From Candidatus Dechloromonas phosphorivorans (GTDB lineage: Bacteria > Pseudomonadota > Gammaproteobacteria > Burkholderiales > Rhodocyclaceae): 64,000 nt of DNA. The notes beneath the pieces were generated by a model. It searched no databases. It had not been told where the DNA came from and worked only from the letters and a program-made list of their open reading frames with translations. A program made the position numbers and the translations under genes. Every line of letters starts with the position of its first letter. Positions within the stretch are counted from its first letter, which is position 1. The stretch spans positions 124,001 to 188,000 of the forward strand of contig JADKBR010000021.1 in assembly GCA_016714975.1 (NCBI GenBank). Direction: 5' to 3'. This document shows positions 11,317-20,796 of this stretch, piece after piece.

Positions 11317-12423
11317 ATGGAAGCTGTTGACGCCGTTGTTGTCGGCGCCGGCGTCGTCGGGCTGGCGGTGGCGCGGGAGCTTGCGCTGGCAGGGCGCGAA
11401 GTGCTGATCCTTGAGGCGGAGGCGGCGTTCGGGACACAGACCTCGGCGCGCAATTCCGAGGTGATCCACGCCGGCATCTACTATCCGACCGGCTCGCTGA
11501 AGAGCGCGCTGTGCGTGCGCGGCAAGGAACTGCTCTACCGCTACTGCGCCGAGCGCGGCATCGGCCACCGGCGCATCGGCAAGATACTGATCGCTACCGA
11601 GGAGTCGGAACTGCCGGCACTCGCCGGTTATGCCGAACGGGCGGCCGCAAACGGCGTGCCGCTGGCACCGTTGACGGCGGCCGATGTCGCCCGCCTCGAG
11701 CCGGCGGTAAAGGCGGTCGCCGGGCTGTTTTCCGAATCGACGGGGATCATCGACAGTCACGGCCTGATGCTGGCGCTGCTCGCTGATGCGACGCAGGCCG
11801 GGGCAACGCTCGTCACCCGAACGCCGGTGACGGGTGGCAGTGTCAGCGATGGCGGCATCGTCGTGCGCACAGGCGGGGACGAGCCGTTTGCACTGCACTG
11901 CCGGACGCTGATCAACGCGGCCGGCCTGCAGGCGCAGCACGTGGCGCGCGGCCTGGAGGGCTTCCCCGCTACCTGCGTGCCGCCGGCGGCATACGCCAAG
12001 GGCCATTACTTCACGCTCGGCGGGGGCAGCCCGTTCAACCACCTCGTCTACCCGATGCCGGACCATGCCGGGCTCGGCATCCACGTCACCCTCGATCTCG
12101 GGGGCCAGTGCAAGTTCGGTCCCGATGTCAGCGGCTGGCCGGCGGTGCCGGACTACGCTTTCGAGGAAGGGCTGGAGGCGAAGTTCTACGGCGCCATTCG
12201 CCGCTACTACCCAGACCTCGCCGACGGCGCGCTGCACCCCGGCTACACCGGCGTGCGGCCGAAGGTGACCGGCCCCGACGAGCCGGCCGGTGATTTCATC
12301 ATCCAGGGGCCGCGGACGCACGGTATCGGCGGGCTGGTCAACCTGTTCGGGATCGAGTCCCCGGGGTTGACCTCGTCGCTGGCAATCGCCGAGCGCGTCG
12401 CCGCGGAGCTGGTAGTCGTCTGA
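11317..12423 (+). CDS. lhgO: FAD-dependent oxidoreductase, L-2-hydroxyglutarate oxidase-like
   Basis: A 368-residue DAO-family flavoprotein. An N-terminal dinucleotide fold (VVVGAGVVGLAVARELA) is followed by the family block ARNSEVIHAGIYYPTGSLK. The C-terminus has GVRPK and a last FAD-contact region (LVNLFGIESPGLTSSLAIA). These match the LhgO/YgaF group, which oxidises L-2-hydroxyglutarate to 2-oxoglutarate and feeds electrons to quinone. The substrate assignment rests on family resemblance. It is monocistronic, with typA about 100 bases downstream. Confidence 0.82.
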   Translation: MEAVDAVVVGAGVVGLAVARELALAGREVLILEAEAAFGTQTSARNSEVIHAGIYYPTGSLKSALCVRGKELLYRYCAERGIGHRRIGKILIATEESELPALAGYAERAAANGVPLAPLTAADVARLEPAVKAVAGLFSESTGIIDSHGLMLALLADATQAGATLVTRTPVTGGSVSDGGIVVRTGGDEPFALHCRTLINAAGLQAQHVARGLEGFPATCVPPAAYAKGHYFTLGGGSPFNHLVYPMPDHAGLGIHVTLDLGGQCKFGPDVSGWPAVPDYAFEEGLEAKFYGAIRRYYPDLADGALHPGYTGVRPKVTGPDEPAGDFIIQGPRTHGIGGLVNLFGIESPGLTSSLAIAERVAAELVVV

Positions 12424-12525
12424 CGGGGAAGGCGAAGGCGAACGATCCCGCAGTTCGTGCAATCGCCATGGTGCGGCGCAGCATGGGGTGCTAGAATCAC
12501 GCCTTTGATTTTTCAGGCCTTCCCC

Positions 12526-14367
<1,842 letters not shown>

Positions 14368-14390
14368 TAATCGCGGGCTGCCGCGCTACG

Positions 14391-14418
14391 AAAAAAGCGA
14401 CCTGCGGGTCGCTTTTTG
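14391..14418. terminator. Bidirectional rho-independent terminator
   Basis: The stem GCGACC (14397-14402) pairs with GGTCGC (14407-14412) around a 4-base loop, flanked by A6 on the left and T5 on the right. It lies between the convergent genes typA and moaA and can terminate both. Confidence 0.88.
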
Positions 14419-14455
14419 CTGCCTGTTGCGGTCGACCGCAAAAATCGGGCGAAAA

Positions 14456-15532
14456 TCAGCCGCCGGTCATCGACATGAAGCGCACCACTTGCGGCGCTTC
14501 CATCTGCTGCGTGAAGTCGTGGCCGAAAGGCTTGATGCCCATGCTGGCGATGATCGCCTCGCGCAGCGGCGCATCCTGGCCCGGATGGTCGCGCAGGACC
14601 GGCAGCAGGTGCAGCGCATCGTTCTGGCCGAGGCAGGGGTAGAGCTCGCCCTTGGCGGTGATGCGCACGCGGTTGCAGGTATCGCAGAAATTGTGGCTGT
14701 GCGGCGAGATGAAGCCGATCCGGGTTTCCGTTCCCGGAATTCGCCAGTAGCGGGCCGGTCCGCCGGAGGATTCGGTCGACGGGATCAGCTCGAAGCGCCG
14801 GGCCAGATGTTCGCGGGCTTCCTCGGACGAAATATAGGTATTCTGGCGCCCGTGGATTTCGCCGAGCGGCATTTCCTCGATGAAGGAAAGGTCGAGCTCG
14901 TTGTCAAGGGCGAACTGGACGAGGTCGCCGAATTCGTTGTCGTTGATGCCGCGCATCATGACCGCATTCAGCTTGGTGCGCCGGAAACCTGCGGCCTGCG
15001 CCGCCGCGATGCCGTTGAACACCTTGCCGAGGTCGCCGATCCGGGTGATCGCCTTGAAGCGGTCGGCATTGAGGGTGTCGAGGCTGATGTTGAGGCGTCT
15101 GACCCCGGCGGCCTTGAGTGCCGGCGCGAAGCGGTCGAGCTGCGAGCCGTTGCTGGTCATGACCAGGTTGTCGAGGCCGGGCAGGGCACCCAGGCGTTCG
15201 ATCAGCCACATGGCGTTCTTGCGCACCAGCGGCTCGCCGCCGGTAATTCGCAACTTATTGACGCCGAGACTGACAAACACCGTGGCGACCTGCAGACATT
15301 CTTCGAGACTCATCACCTCGTGGCGCGGCAGGAAGGTCATTTCCTCGGCCATGCAGTAGGTGCAGCGGAAATCGCAGCGGTCGGTGATCGAAAGGCGGAC
15401 GTAGGTGATGCGGCGGCCGTACCGGTCGACCAGCGTGCCGGGCGGGTGGGCAAGCTTGGCGCTGTCGATGAGCGGGCTGAAACTGCTCAGTCCGTTCGGG
15501 GTGGTTTCCGGCCTCAATGTTTCGTTGTGCAT
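14456..15532 (-). CDS. moaA: GTP 3',8-cyclase (molybdenum cofactor biosynthesis MoaA)
   Basis: First step of molybdopterin synthesis. The 358-residue protein has the N-terminal radical SAM motif (CDFRCTYC), the C-terminal second cluster (CDTCNRVRIT with a later Cys in YPCLGQ) and the essential C-terminal Gly-Gly (MTGG). It is transcribed away from sodC; the 103 bases between the two starts must hold both promoters. Confidence 0.96.
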   Translation of the reverse strand: MHNETLRPETTPNGLSSFSPLIDSAKLAHPPGTLVDRYGRRITYVRLSITDRCDFRCTYCMAEEMTFLPRHEVMSLEECLQVATVFVSLGVNKLRITGGEPLVRKNAMWLIERLGALPGLDNLVMTSNGSQLDRFAPALKAAGVRRLNISLDTLNADRFKAITRIGDLGKVFNGIAAAQAAGFRRTKLNAVMMRGINDNEFGDLVQFALDNELDLSFIEEMPLGEIHGRQNTYISSEEAREHLARRFELIPSTESSGGPARYWRIPGTETRIGFISPHSHNFCDTCNRVRITAKGELYPCLGQNDALHLLPVLRDHPGQDAPLREAIIASMGIKPFGHDFTQQMEAPQVVRFMSMTGG

Positions 15533-15635
15533 GGCTTGCTACGCGCGATGACCGGCCTCAGAATGAAAGCGGCAGATGCTTAAGGCCGCCGATTATGGGT
15601 ATCCAAGTACTTTCAGACAAGTGGAGACATCAAGA

Positions 15636-16163
15636 ATGCAAAAGTTCATTATGGTTGGCGCGCTGGCCTGCAGCGGAATGCTGGCCGGGTGCATGGGCGG
15701 CATGGGTCCCAGCGGCGCCGAGCGCGCCGAGGCGCGACTGGCGCCGACTCAGGACAATCGGGTCGTCGGTGTCGTCAGCTTCACGCAGACGGGAGGCAAG
15801 GTCAGGGTGATCGCCGAGGTGAGCGGGCTGACGGCGGGTACCCACGGCTTTCATATTCACGAGAAGGGTGATTGCAGCGCGCCCGACGGAACCAGCGCCG
15901 GCGGCCATTTCAACCCGGGCGGCAAGGCGCACGGCAATCCCGAGCATGCTGACCACCACGCCGGCGACATGCCGCAGTTGATTGCCAATGCCGCCGGCGT
16001 TGCCACCTTGACCGCCTATCTCGACGGACTGACCATCAGCGAGGGCGCGACCGCCATCGTCGGACGCAGCGTCATCGTTCATGCCGCGCCGGATGACTTC
16101 AAGACCCAGCCGACCGGCAATTCGGGCGCCCGCCAGGCGTGCGGGGTCATCGTCCGGAAATAG
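15636..16163 (+). CDS. sodC: Cu/Zn superoxide dismutase lipoprotein
   Basis: Dismutates superoxide in the periplasm. From the ATG at 15636 it has 175 residues and starts with a lipoprotein signal peptide (MQKFIMVGALACSGMLAGC, lipobox LAGC). Metal ligands are visible in FHIHEKGDCSAPDG, GGHFNPGGKAHG and HADHHAGDMP, and the arginine/cysteine end in GARQACGVI. GGAG stands about 11 bases upstream of the ATG. The longer open frame from 15576 adds sequence unlike a signal peptide and is rejected. Confidence 0.95.
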   Translation: MQKFIMVGALACSGMLAGCMGGMGPSGAERAEARLAPTQDNRVVGVVSFTQTGGKVRVIAEVSGLTAGTHGFHIHEKGDCSAPDGTSAGGHFNPGGKAHGNPEHADHHAGDMPQLIANAAGVATLTAYLDGLTISEGATAIVGRSVIVHAAPDDFKTQPTGNSGARQACGVIVRK

Positions 16164-16214
16164 GTCATCACGGGCGGTTGACCGCAGCAGACGGCGTGCG
16201 GTCAGCCTGGAGCT

Positions 16215-16244
16215 GCTGAAAGGGGGCGGCAGCCCCCTTTCAGC
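16215..16244. terminator. Strong hairpin between convergent genes
   Basis: A 13-base inverted repeat (16215-16227 with 16232-16244, loop GGCA) separates sodC from the convergent gene on the minus strand and includes that gene's stop codon. The U-tract is poor on both strands, so termination is likely but not certain. Confidence 0.6.
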
Positions 16245-16986
16245 TTGCCGGGCGTCGGGCTTGCTGCCAGGCCAGCACCACCTGCCCGGAAAGGGCGTGT
16301 ATCGCCTGATATTGCTCGGGTGGGAGGCTCTGGCTTAGCGCGGCGAACAACTGCTGCGTCCCTTCTTCAGCCATCCCGCCGACCGGCTTTTCATCGCTCA
16401 GCAGGCGGATCTGGATGCTGGCCAACGCATCCGCCAGCAGCCGCCAGCCGAGCAGCGGCATGCGCCGGGTCAGCGCCAGCATCAGACTGCCCAGTGCGCG
16501 CACGATACGCTGTCCCTCCGCCCTGTCGTCGCAGGCGGTCATGGCGTGCCAGAGTGCCAGATGAATGTTGCGGCGCAATTCGATCTTGAACTCGACCGCA
16601 TCGCTCTCGACCGCATCGACCCGCGCGAAAAGGCGCTGGAAACGCGCGTCTTCGGCGGCATCCAGCGATGTTCGCAGTGAACCGAGGAACGCGCTAAGAG
16701 TCGGGATCGCGGTCAGGTCGAAGGCCTGCGTGTAGGCCAGTCCCCACTGGTCGAGGCCGGTGGCGAGCAGGACGCGGCGCAAGCTGCGCGCCTCATCGCC
16801 GTCGCCGGCGGCGCACCACCTGAGGCAGCGCTGCTTGACCTCGGCCAGCGCCGCATCGCGACCCGGCATGCCGCCGTCGACGGTCAGCCGGAAGACGGTG
16901 GCGAAAGCGTCCTGCGCGATGTGGGCGGCCTGACGCTGGATATCGCCCGGCATCGTCGCAGCCAGGCGGTCGGGATCGGTGGTCAT
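16240..16986 (-). CDS. Uncharacterised helical protein, 248 aa
   Basis: I do not recognise a domain. The product looks soluble and predominantly alpha-helical, rich in Ala/Leu/Arg, with no signal peptide and no clear membrane segment. It starts 43 bases downstream of the DUF2339 gene on the same strand, so it is probably in an operon with it. Codon use is like that of the neighbours, which supports a real gene. Confidence 0.7.
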   Translation of the reverse strand: MTTDPDRLAATMPGDIQRQAAHIAQDAFATVFRLTVDGGMPGRDAALAEVKQRCLRWCAAGDGDEARSLRRVLLATGLDQWGLAYTQAFDLTAIPTLSAFLGSLRTSLDAAEDARFQRLFARVDAVESDAVEFKIELRRNIHLALWHAMTACDDRAEGQRIVRALGSLMLALTRRMPLLGWRLLADALASIQIRLLSDEKPVGGMAEEGTQQLFAALSQSLPPEQYQAIHALSGQVVLAWQQARRPAS

Positions 16987-17028
16987 CGTCGGTCGGTGGG
17001 TGACAGGAATGGGAGCGTAACGATACCG

Positions 17029-19848
17029 CTATTCGTCTTCCCCGTGTGACGCCCCCCGCTCTTCCGGCGGCAGCGGTGCGAAATAGCCTGCGGCGAGCAC
17101 GAGCAGCGCGACGCCGATCAGCGTCGCCGCCCAGGTCAAGGTGCCGCGCCCGGTGGCGTCGAAGAGCAGCAGTTTGGCGCCGACGATGCCGAGCAGCGTT
17201 ATGCCGCCGAACCACGCTGTACGCAGGCCATGGCGCGAGGCCAGGATCAGCGTGGCGAGCGCGGTGACTGTCCAGAAAAGCGTGAGCAGCGCGTGGAATA
17301 GCGTCGACCGCAGCAGCGGCCCGGCCGCGAACGGCACGTCGCCCCAGTGGTGGGCGATGCGCCCGGCGAGCGCCGACAGCCAGATGAAGGCGATGGTGCC
17401 GACGATCCCGCGCAGGAGGCGGCCTTGCTCCGGCTTCAACAGGCCGGCCAGCAGCAGAAGTGACGCGGCAGCGGCGACCTGTGTTGCGTCGAAAACGTTG
17501 AGCAAAGGCAGATACGGCCAACCGAGCCCGTCGGTGCCGGAGAGGGTGGCGTTGCCCAACGGCAGCAGGACGACCAGCCCGGCCAGCGCCGGGAAGACGC
17601 CCAGCGGCACGTAGCGCGCCTCGGCGACGGCGAACGGCCACAGCCCACGCCTCGCGCCCCAGGCGACCAGCGCGATGCTCGCGGCGAGCACGGCAGTAAC
17701 GGCAACGAATGCCCAGAAGTGGGGTGGCTGGGCATGCCGCGCGGCCTGCCAAGACGCTTCCAGGACCAGCGAGCCGAGCAGCAGCCACCAGCCCCCGACA
17801 TGGCGAACGGTCTGAAAGAACGGCGCGCCGCGTTTTTCGTCGGCGGCGAGCAGAACCTGGTGAAGGACGAGCGCAAGCGGCAGCGCGAAGGCCATGAAGC
17901 CGGCGAACGGGTGTCCGGCGCGGCCGACGGTGACGAAAGCCGCCAGCGCCGCCGCGGCCGTCAGGAGCAGGGTGACTGCCCGCATCTGCGGCCAGCGCCA
18001 GAGCATGCTGAGGCCGTCGACCGCGACCACCGACGCGGCAACGAAGAGCAGGTCATACGACGGCTGCAGCGCCCAGGGCCCGCAGCGCGAAATCTCGGAG
18101 AATCCGGTAGCGAACCACCAGAGCACCGCCCAGCCGAGCGGAAGCCCGGACGGCACCGGTGTCGCCCCCTCGATCCGGCGCAAGACGCGCGTCGAGAAGA
18201 GCCCGGCGGTGACCACAAGGGCGGCGCCAAGGACCGCATCGTTGGCCACCGGCAGCCCGCGATGCAGCGCTGGCCAGCCGAGGAGCAGCACGGCGCCGGC
18301 TGCGAGCTGCATCAGCAGGCCGGTGCCTTGGGCAATCGCCCGGCGCGTGCGCACGCCGTACCAGAGCACGGCGGCGCCCTCGGTGGCCCAGAAGGCGGAG
18401 GTCACCTGCGCGTCGAAAGCGAGCGGGACGGCGATGGTCGCAAGGAAGGCGGCAATCCCGAAGTGGGCGTAGGCAATGACCGGCGGGGCGCTGCCGGCAC
18501 GGCGCGCGATCAGCCCCCAGAGCATGAAGTACCAGAGCGAGCCGGCCAGCGCGCTCCATGCCAGGCCATAGGCCGTGTCGCCCACCAGTTGCGCCTGCAG
18601 GAAACAGCCGACGAGCGGCGTGCCGAAAAGCAGCATGCCGTCCTGCCACCCTGCGCTGCCGGGAGCGCGGAAGAGTGTAGTGGCGACCGGCATCGCCGAG
18701 TAGGCGGCGAGAAAGAGGACAACGAAGGCCTGCGTCACCAGGTAGTGCGGCGGGTGGTAGTTGCCGATCGCCCAGGCCATGCCGACCGCCAGCGTGAACA
18801 CGAAGCCGGCGATATTGAGGACGCGCCATGCTCGGAACCAGTCGACGCCGAGGATGAAAACGTTGAGCAGCGTGAAATAGAGGAAGAGCGGCAGCGGCGT
18901 CTGCGCGTTGCCACCGGCGAGGACCGGGGCCAGGAAGGCGCCGGAAAGACCGAACACCGCCAGCGCCGGGCCGTCCTGGCGCGCGGCGAGGGCAACACAG
19001 CCGACACCGAGCGCGGCGAAGGCGGCGAACGCCGGCCCTTGTCCGATCATCGTGTAGCGGGTGAGCATGAAGTAGCCGATCAGGTAAAGCAGCGCGAAGC
19101 CACCGCCCTGCAGCGCCAGCCCGAAGACGCGGTGTTTGGCGACGCGCGCCTTGGCCATGCCGAAGGCAATCAGCGCGATGCCGGCGACGGCCGTGGCGAT
19201 CAGGCGCACCGGCACCGGTAGCAGCCCGTGGTCGATGGCCAGGCGCAGGCCCGAAGCGACGCCGAAGAAGAGGAGGACGATGCCGATCTTGGCGAGCGGG
19301 TTGGATTCCCAGAACCACTTGAGCCAGCCGGGAACCGCCAGGCGGTCGCCGTCGATCCCGAGTGTGGTTTTCAGGTAGGCAGCCATCGGGTCGGGACGGG
19401 CGTCGGCCGTTTCGGGTTCGGACCGTGGCGCCTCTGCTCTGAAGCCGGACGTCGGCTGGCGTGGCTCGTGCAGCGCATCGAGGTCGACCCAGCGCCCCCC
19501 GGGTTCTTCTCCGGGAACCGGCGGGCTGACAGTGGTGTCACTTGCTGCGGTGGCGTACTGTGTGGGCGCCGGTTCGGCGGTTGGGGCGACAGGCGGTGCC
19601 GCCACCGACTCGCCTGGCGTGACCAGCCGGCGCAGCACTTCAAGTTCGCTGCGCTGCTCGGCCAGGCTCTTCTCAAGCTGGAGCAGGCGCTGCTCAAGCT
19701 GACCGGAGGTCATCCCGGGGGGCTGCCGGCTGCGGAAGAAATAGCCGCCGACCAGCGCGCCGGCGATAGCCCCCAACACTGAAAATTCGCCGCCGATGGC
19801 GCTACCCAGCAGCAAACCGACGAGAGCGCCGGCGATGATGGCCCTCAT
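17029..19848 (-). CDS. DUF2339 polytopic membrane protein
   Basis: About 939 residues from the ATG at 19848 (an upstream start at 19878 is also open). A short N-terminal membrane segment rich in Gly/Ala is followed by a predicted coiled coil (LEQRLLQLEKSLAEQRSELEVL), a Pro/Ala-rich linker, and then more than twenty hydrophobic segments separated by short loops. This matches DUF2339 proteins, whose function is unknown. The antisense frames across this gene are long only because of high GC. Confidence 0.85.
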   Translation of the reverse strand: MRAIIAGALVGLLLGSAIGGEFSVLGAIAGALVGGYFFRSRQPPGMTSGQLEQRLLQLEKSLAEQRSELEVLRRLVTPGESVAAPPVAPTAEPAPTQYATAASDTTVSPPVPGEEPGGRWVDLDALHEPRQPTSGFRAEAPRSEPETADARPDPMAAYLKTTLGIDGDRLAVPGWLKWFWESNPLAKIGIVLLFFGVASGLRLAIDHGLLPVPVRLIATAVAGIALIAFGMAKARVAKHRVFGLALQGGGFALLYLIGYFMLTRYTMIGQGPAFAAFAALGVGCVALAARQDGPALAVFGLSGAFLAPVLAGGNAQTPLPLFLYFTLLNVFILGVDWFRAWRVLNIAGFVFTLAVGMAWAIGNYHPPHYLVTQAFVVLFLAAYSAMPVATTLFRAPGSAGWQDGMLLFGTPLVGCFLQAQLVGDTAYGLAWSALAGSLWYFMLWGLIARRAGSAPPVIAYAHFGIAAFLATIAVPLAFDAQVTSAFWATEGAAVLWYGVRTRRAIAQGTGLLMQLAAGAVLLLGWPALHRGLPVANDAVLGAALVVTAGLFSTRVLRRIEGATPVPSGLPLGWAVLWWFATGFSEISRCGPWALQPSYDLLFVAASVVAVDGLSMLWRWPQMRAVTLLLTAAAALAAFVTVGRAGHPFAGFMAFALPLALVLHQVLLAADEKRGAPFFQTVRHVGGWWLLLGSLVLEASWQAARHAQPPHFWAFVAVTAVLAASIALVAWGARRGLWPFAVAEARYVPLGVFPALAGLVVLLPLGNATLSGTDGLGWPYLPLLNVFDATQVAAAASLLLLAGLLKPEQGRLLRGIVGTIAFIWLSALAGRIAHHWGDVPFAAGPLLRSTLFHALLTLFWTVTALATLILASRHGLRTAWFGGITLLGIVGAKLLLFDATGRGTLTWAATLIGVALLVLAAGYFAPLPPEERGASHGEDE

Positions 19849-20013
19849 GACTGCCTCTCCGACAAGTCCGGGTGCCACGCCCGGAGCGATGATGTCGCCA
19901 ATTCTACACGCGGGAGGGCAACCCGCAGTTGACGTGGCGCAACGCCGTCAGGTGCACCGAATCTTCTCCATGCAGCGCCGCATGGGCAGCTGACGTGGGG
20001 AATCGGTGGGCCT

Positions 20014-20091
20014 CACCAACAATTGGTGCGCTGCAACAAAATTGTTGACACCGGGGCAAAAACAACTAAAATGGCATCATGTTGCAGCGCA
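20014..20091 (+). promoter_or_regulatory. phaP promoter with nested palindromic operators
   Basis: A -35 TTGACA (20045-20050) and a -10 TAAAAT (20067-20072) are 16 bases apart. An exact 12-base inverted repeat flanks them: TGCGCTGCAACA (20027-20038) and TGTTGCAGCGCA (20080-20091). Two smaller palindromes precede the -10: CACCAA-CAA-TTGGTG (20014-20028) and CAACAA-AA-TTGTTG (20034-20047). TGC/GCA-rich palindromes over phasin promoters suit a PhaR-type repressor; that link is inference. Confidence 0.65.
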
Positions 20092-20155
20092 GCAATTTGA
20101 TGCAAGCGGGCAATGGGTCCTTTCAAGCAAGCATCACTCTTTTGGAGAAACCACC

Positions 20156-20725
20156 ATGAACTTCAAGCCTCAAGAACTGGCCAATGCCGGCATCGGTTCC
20201 GTTTCCTTGCTCGCCAACGTCACCTTCGACGGTTTCGAGCGCCTCGCAGCACTGAATCTCAGTGCCGGACGTTCCTTTTTCGAAGCTTGCTTCGCCAACG
20301 TCAACACACTGCTCGGCACCAAGGACGTCAAGTCATTCGTCGATCTGCAACAGAAGCTTGCGACACCGGCCATCGACAAAGGCATGGAATACTCGCGCAA
20401 CGTCTTCGCCATCGCCACCGAAACCAAGGACAAGATTGCCAAGGAAGTCGAAAGCCGCGTCGCTGCGGCCAATGCCAATGTTGCCGATCTCGTCGACCAG
20501 GCTCTGGCCGCCGCACCGGCCGGTTCCGATGTCGCCGTCGAAGCGGTCAAGAGCGCGATGAAGACCGCCAACGAAGCCTTTGAAGGGCTGAACAAGGCGG
20601 CCAGGCAAGCTGCCGATGTTACCGAAGCCAGTGTCGTCGCTGCCACCGAAGCCGCCTTGAACGCTGCCAACGTGGTTGCCCCGAAGGCCGTCGCGACAAA
20701 GGCTGCTGGCAAGAAGGTCGCCTGA
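20156..20725 (+). CDS. phaP: Phasin (PHA granule-associated protein)
   Basis: Coats polyhydroxyalkanoate granules. From the ATG at 20156, with GGAG a few bases upstream, it has 189 residues and matches the betaproteobacterial phasin family (TIGR01841 type): a mostly helical, amphipathic protein with FERLAALNLSAGRSFFE-type repeats and an Ala/Lys-rich C-terminal tail (KAVATKAAGKKVA). The in-frame start at 20006 would place the promoter inside the gene and is rejected. Confidence 0.93.
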   Translation: MNFKPQELANAGIGSVSLLANVTFDGFERLAALNLSAGRSFFEACFANVNTLLGTKDVKSFVDLQQKLATPAIDKGMEYSRNVFAIATETKDKIAKEVESRVAAANANVADLVDQALAAAPAGSDVAVEAVKSAMKTANEAFEGLNKAARQAADVTEASVVAATEAALNAANVVAPKAVATKAAGKKVA

Positions 20726-20748
20726 GCACTGAGCGTTCTCCCGAAGCC

Positions 20749-20778
20749 AGAAAGCCGGAGCTTGTCTCCGGCTTTTCT
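20749..20778. terminator. Bidirectional rho-independent terminator
   Basis: AGAAAGCCGGAG (20749-20760) pairs with CTCCGGCTTTTCT (20766-20778) around a 5-base loop, with A- and T-rich edges. It lies between the convergent genes phaP and parC. Confidence 0.85.
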
Positions 20779-20796
20779 GCGTCTACGCTGCCGGTT

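Noticed and set aside
17719..19318. Long open frames on both strands inside the DUF2339 gene
   Set aside because: Arg/Pro/Ala-rich translations without domain features; shadows of the membrane protein gene.
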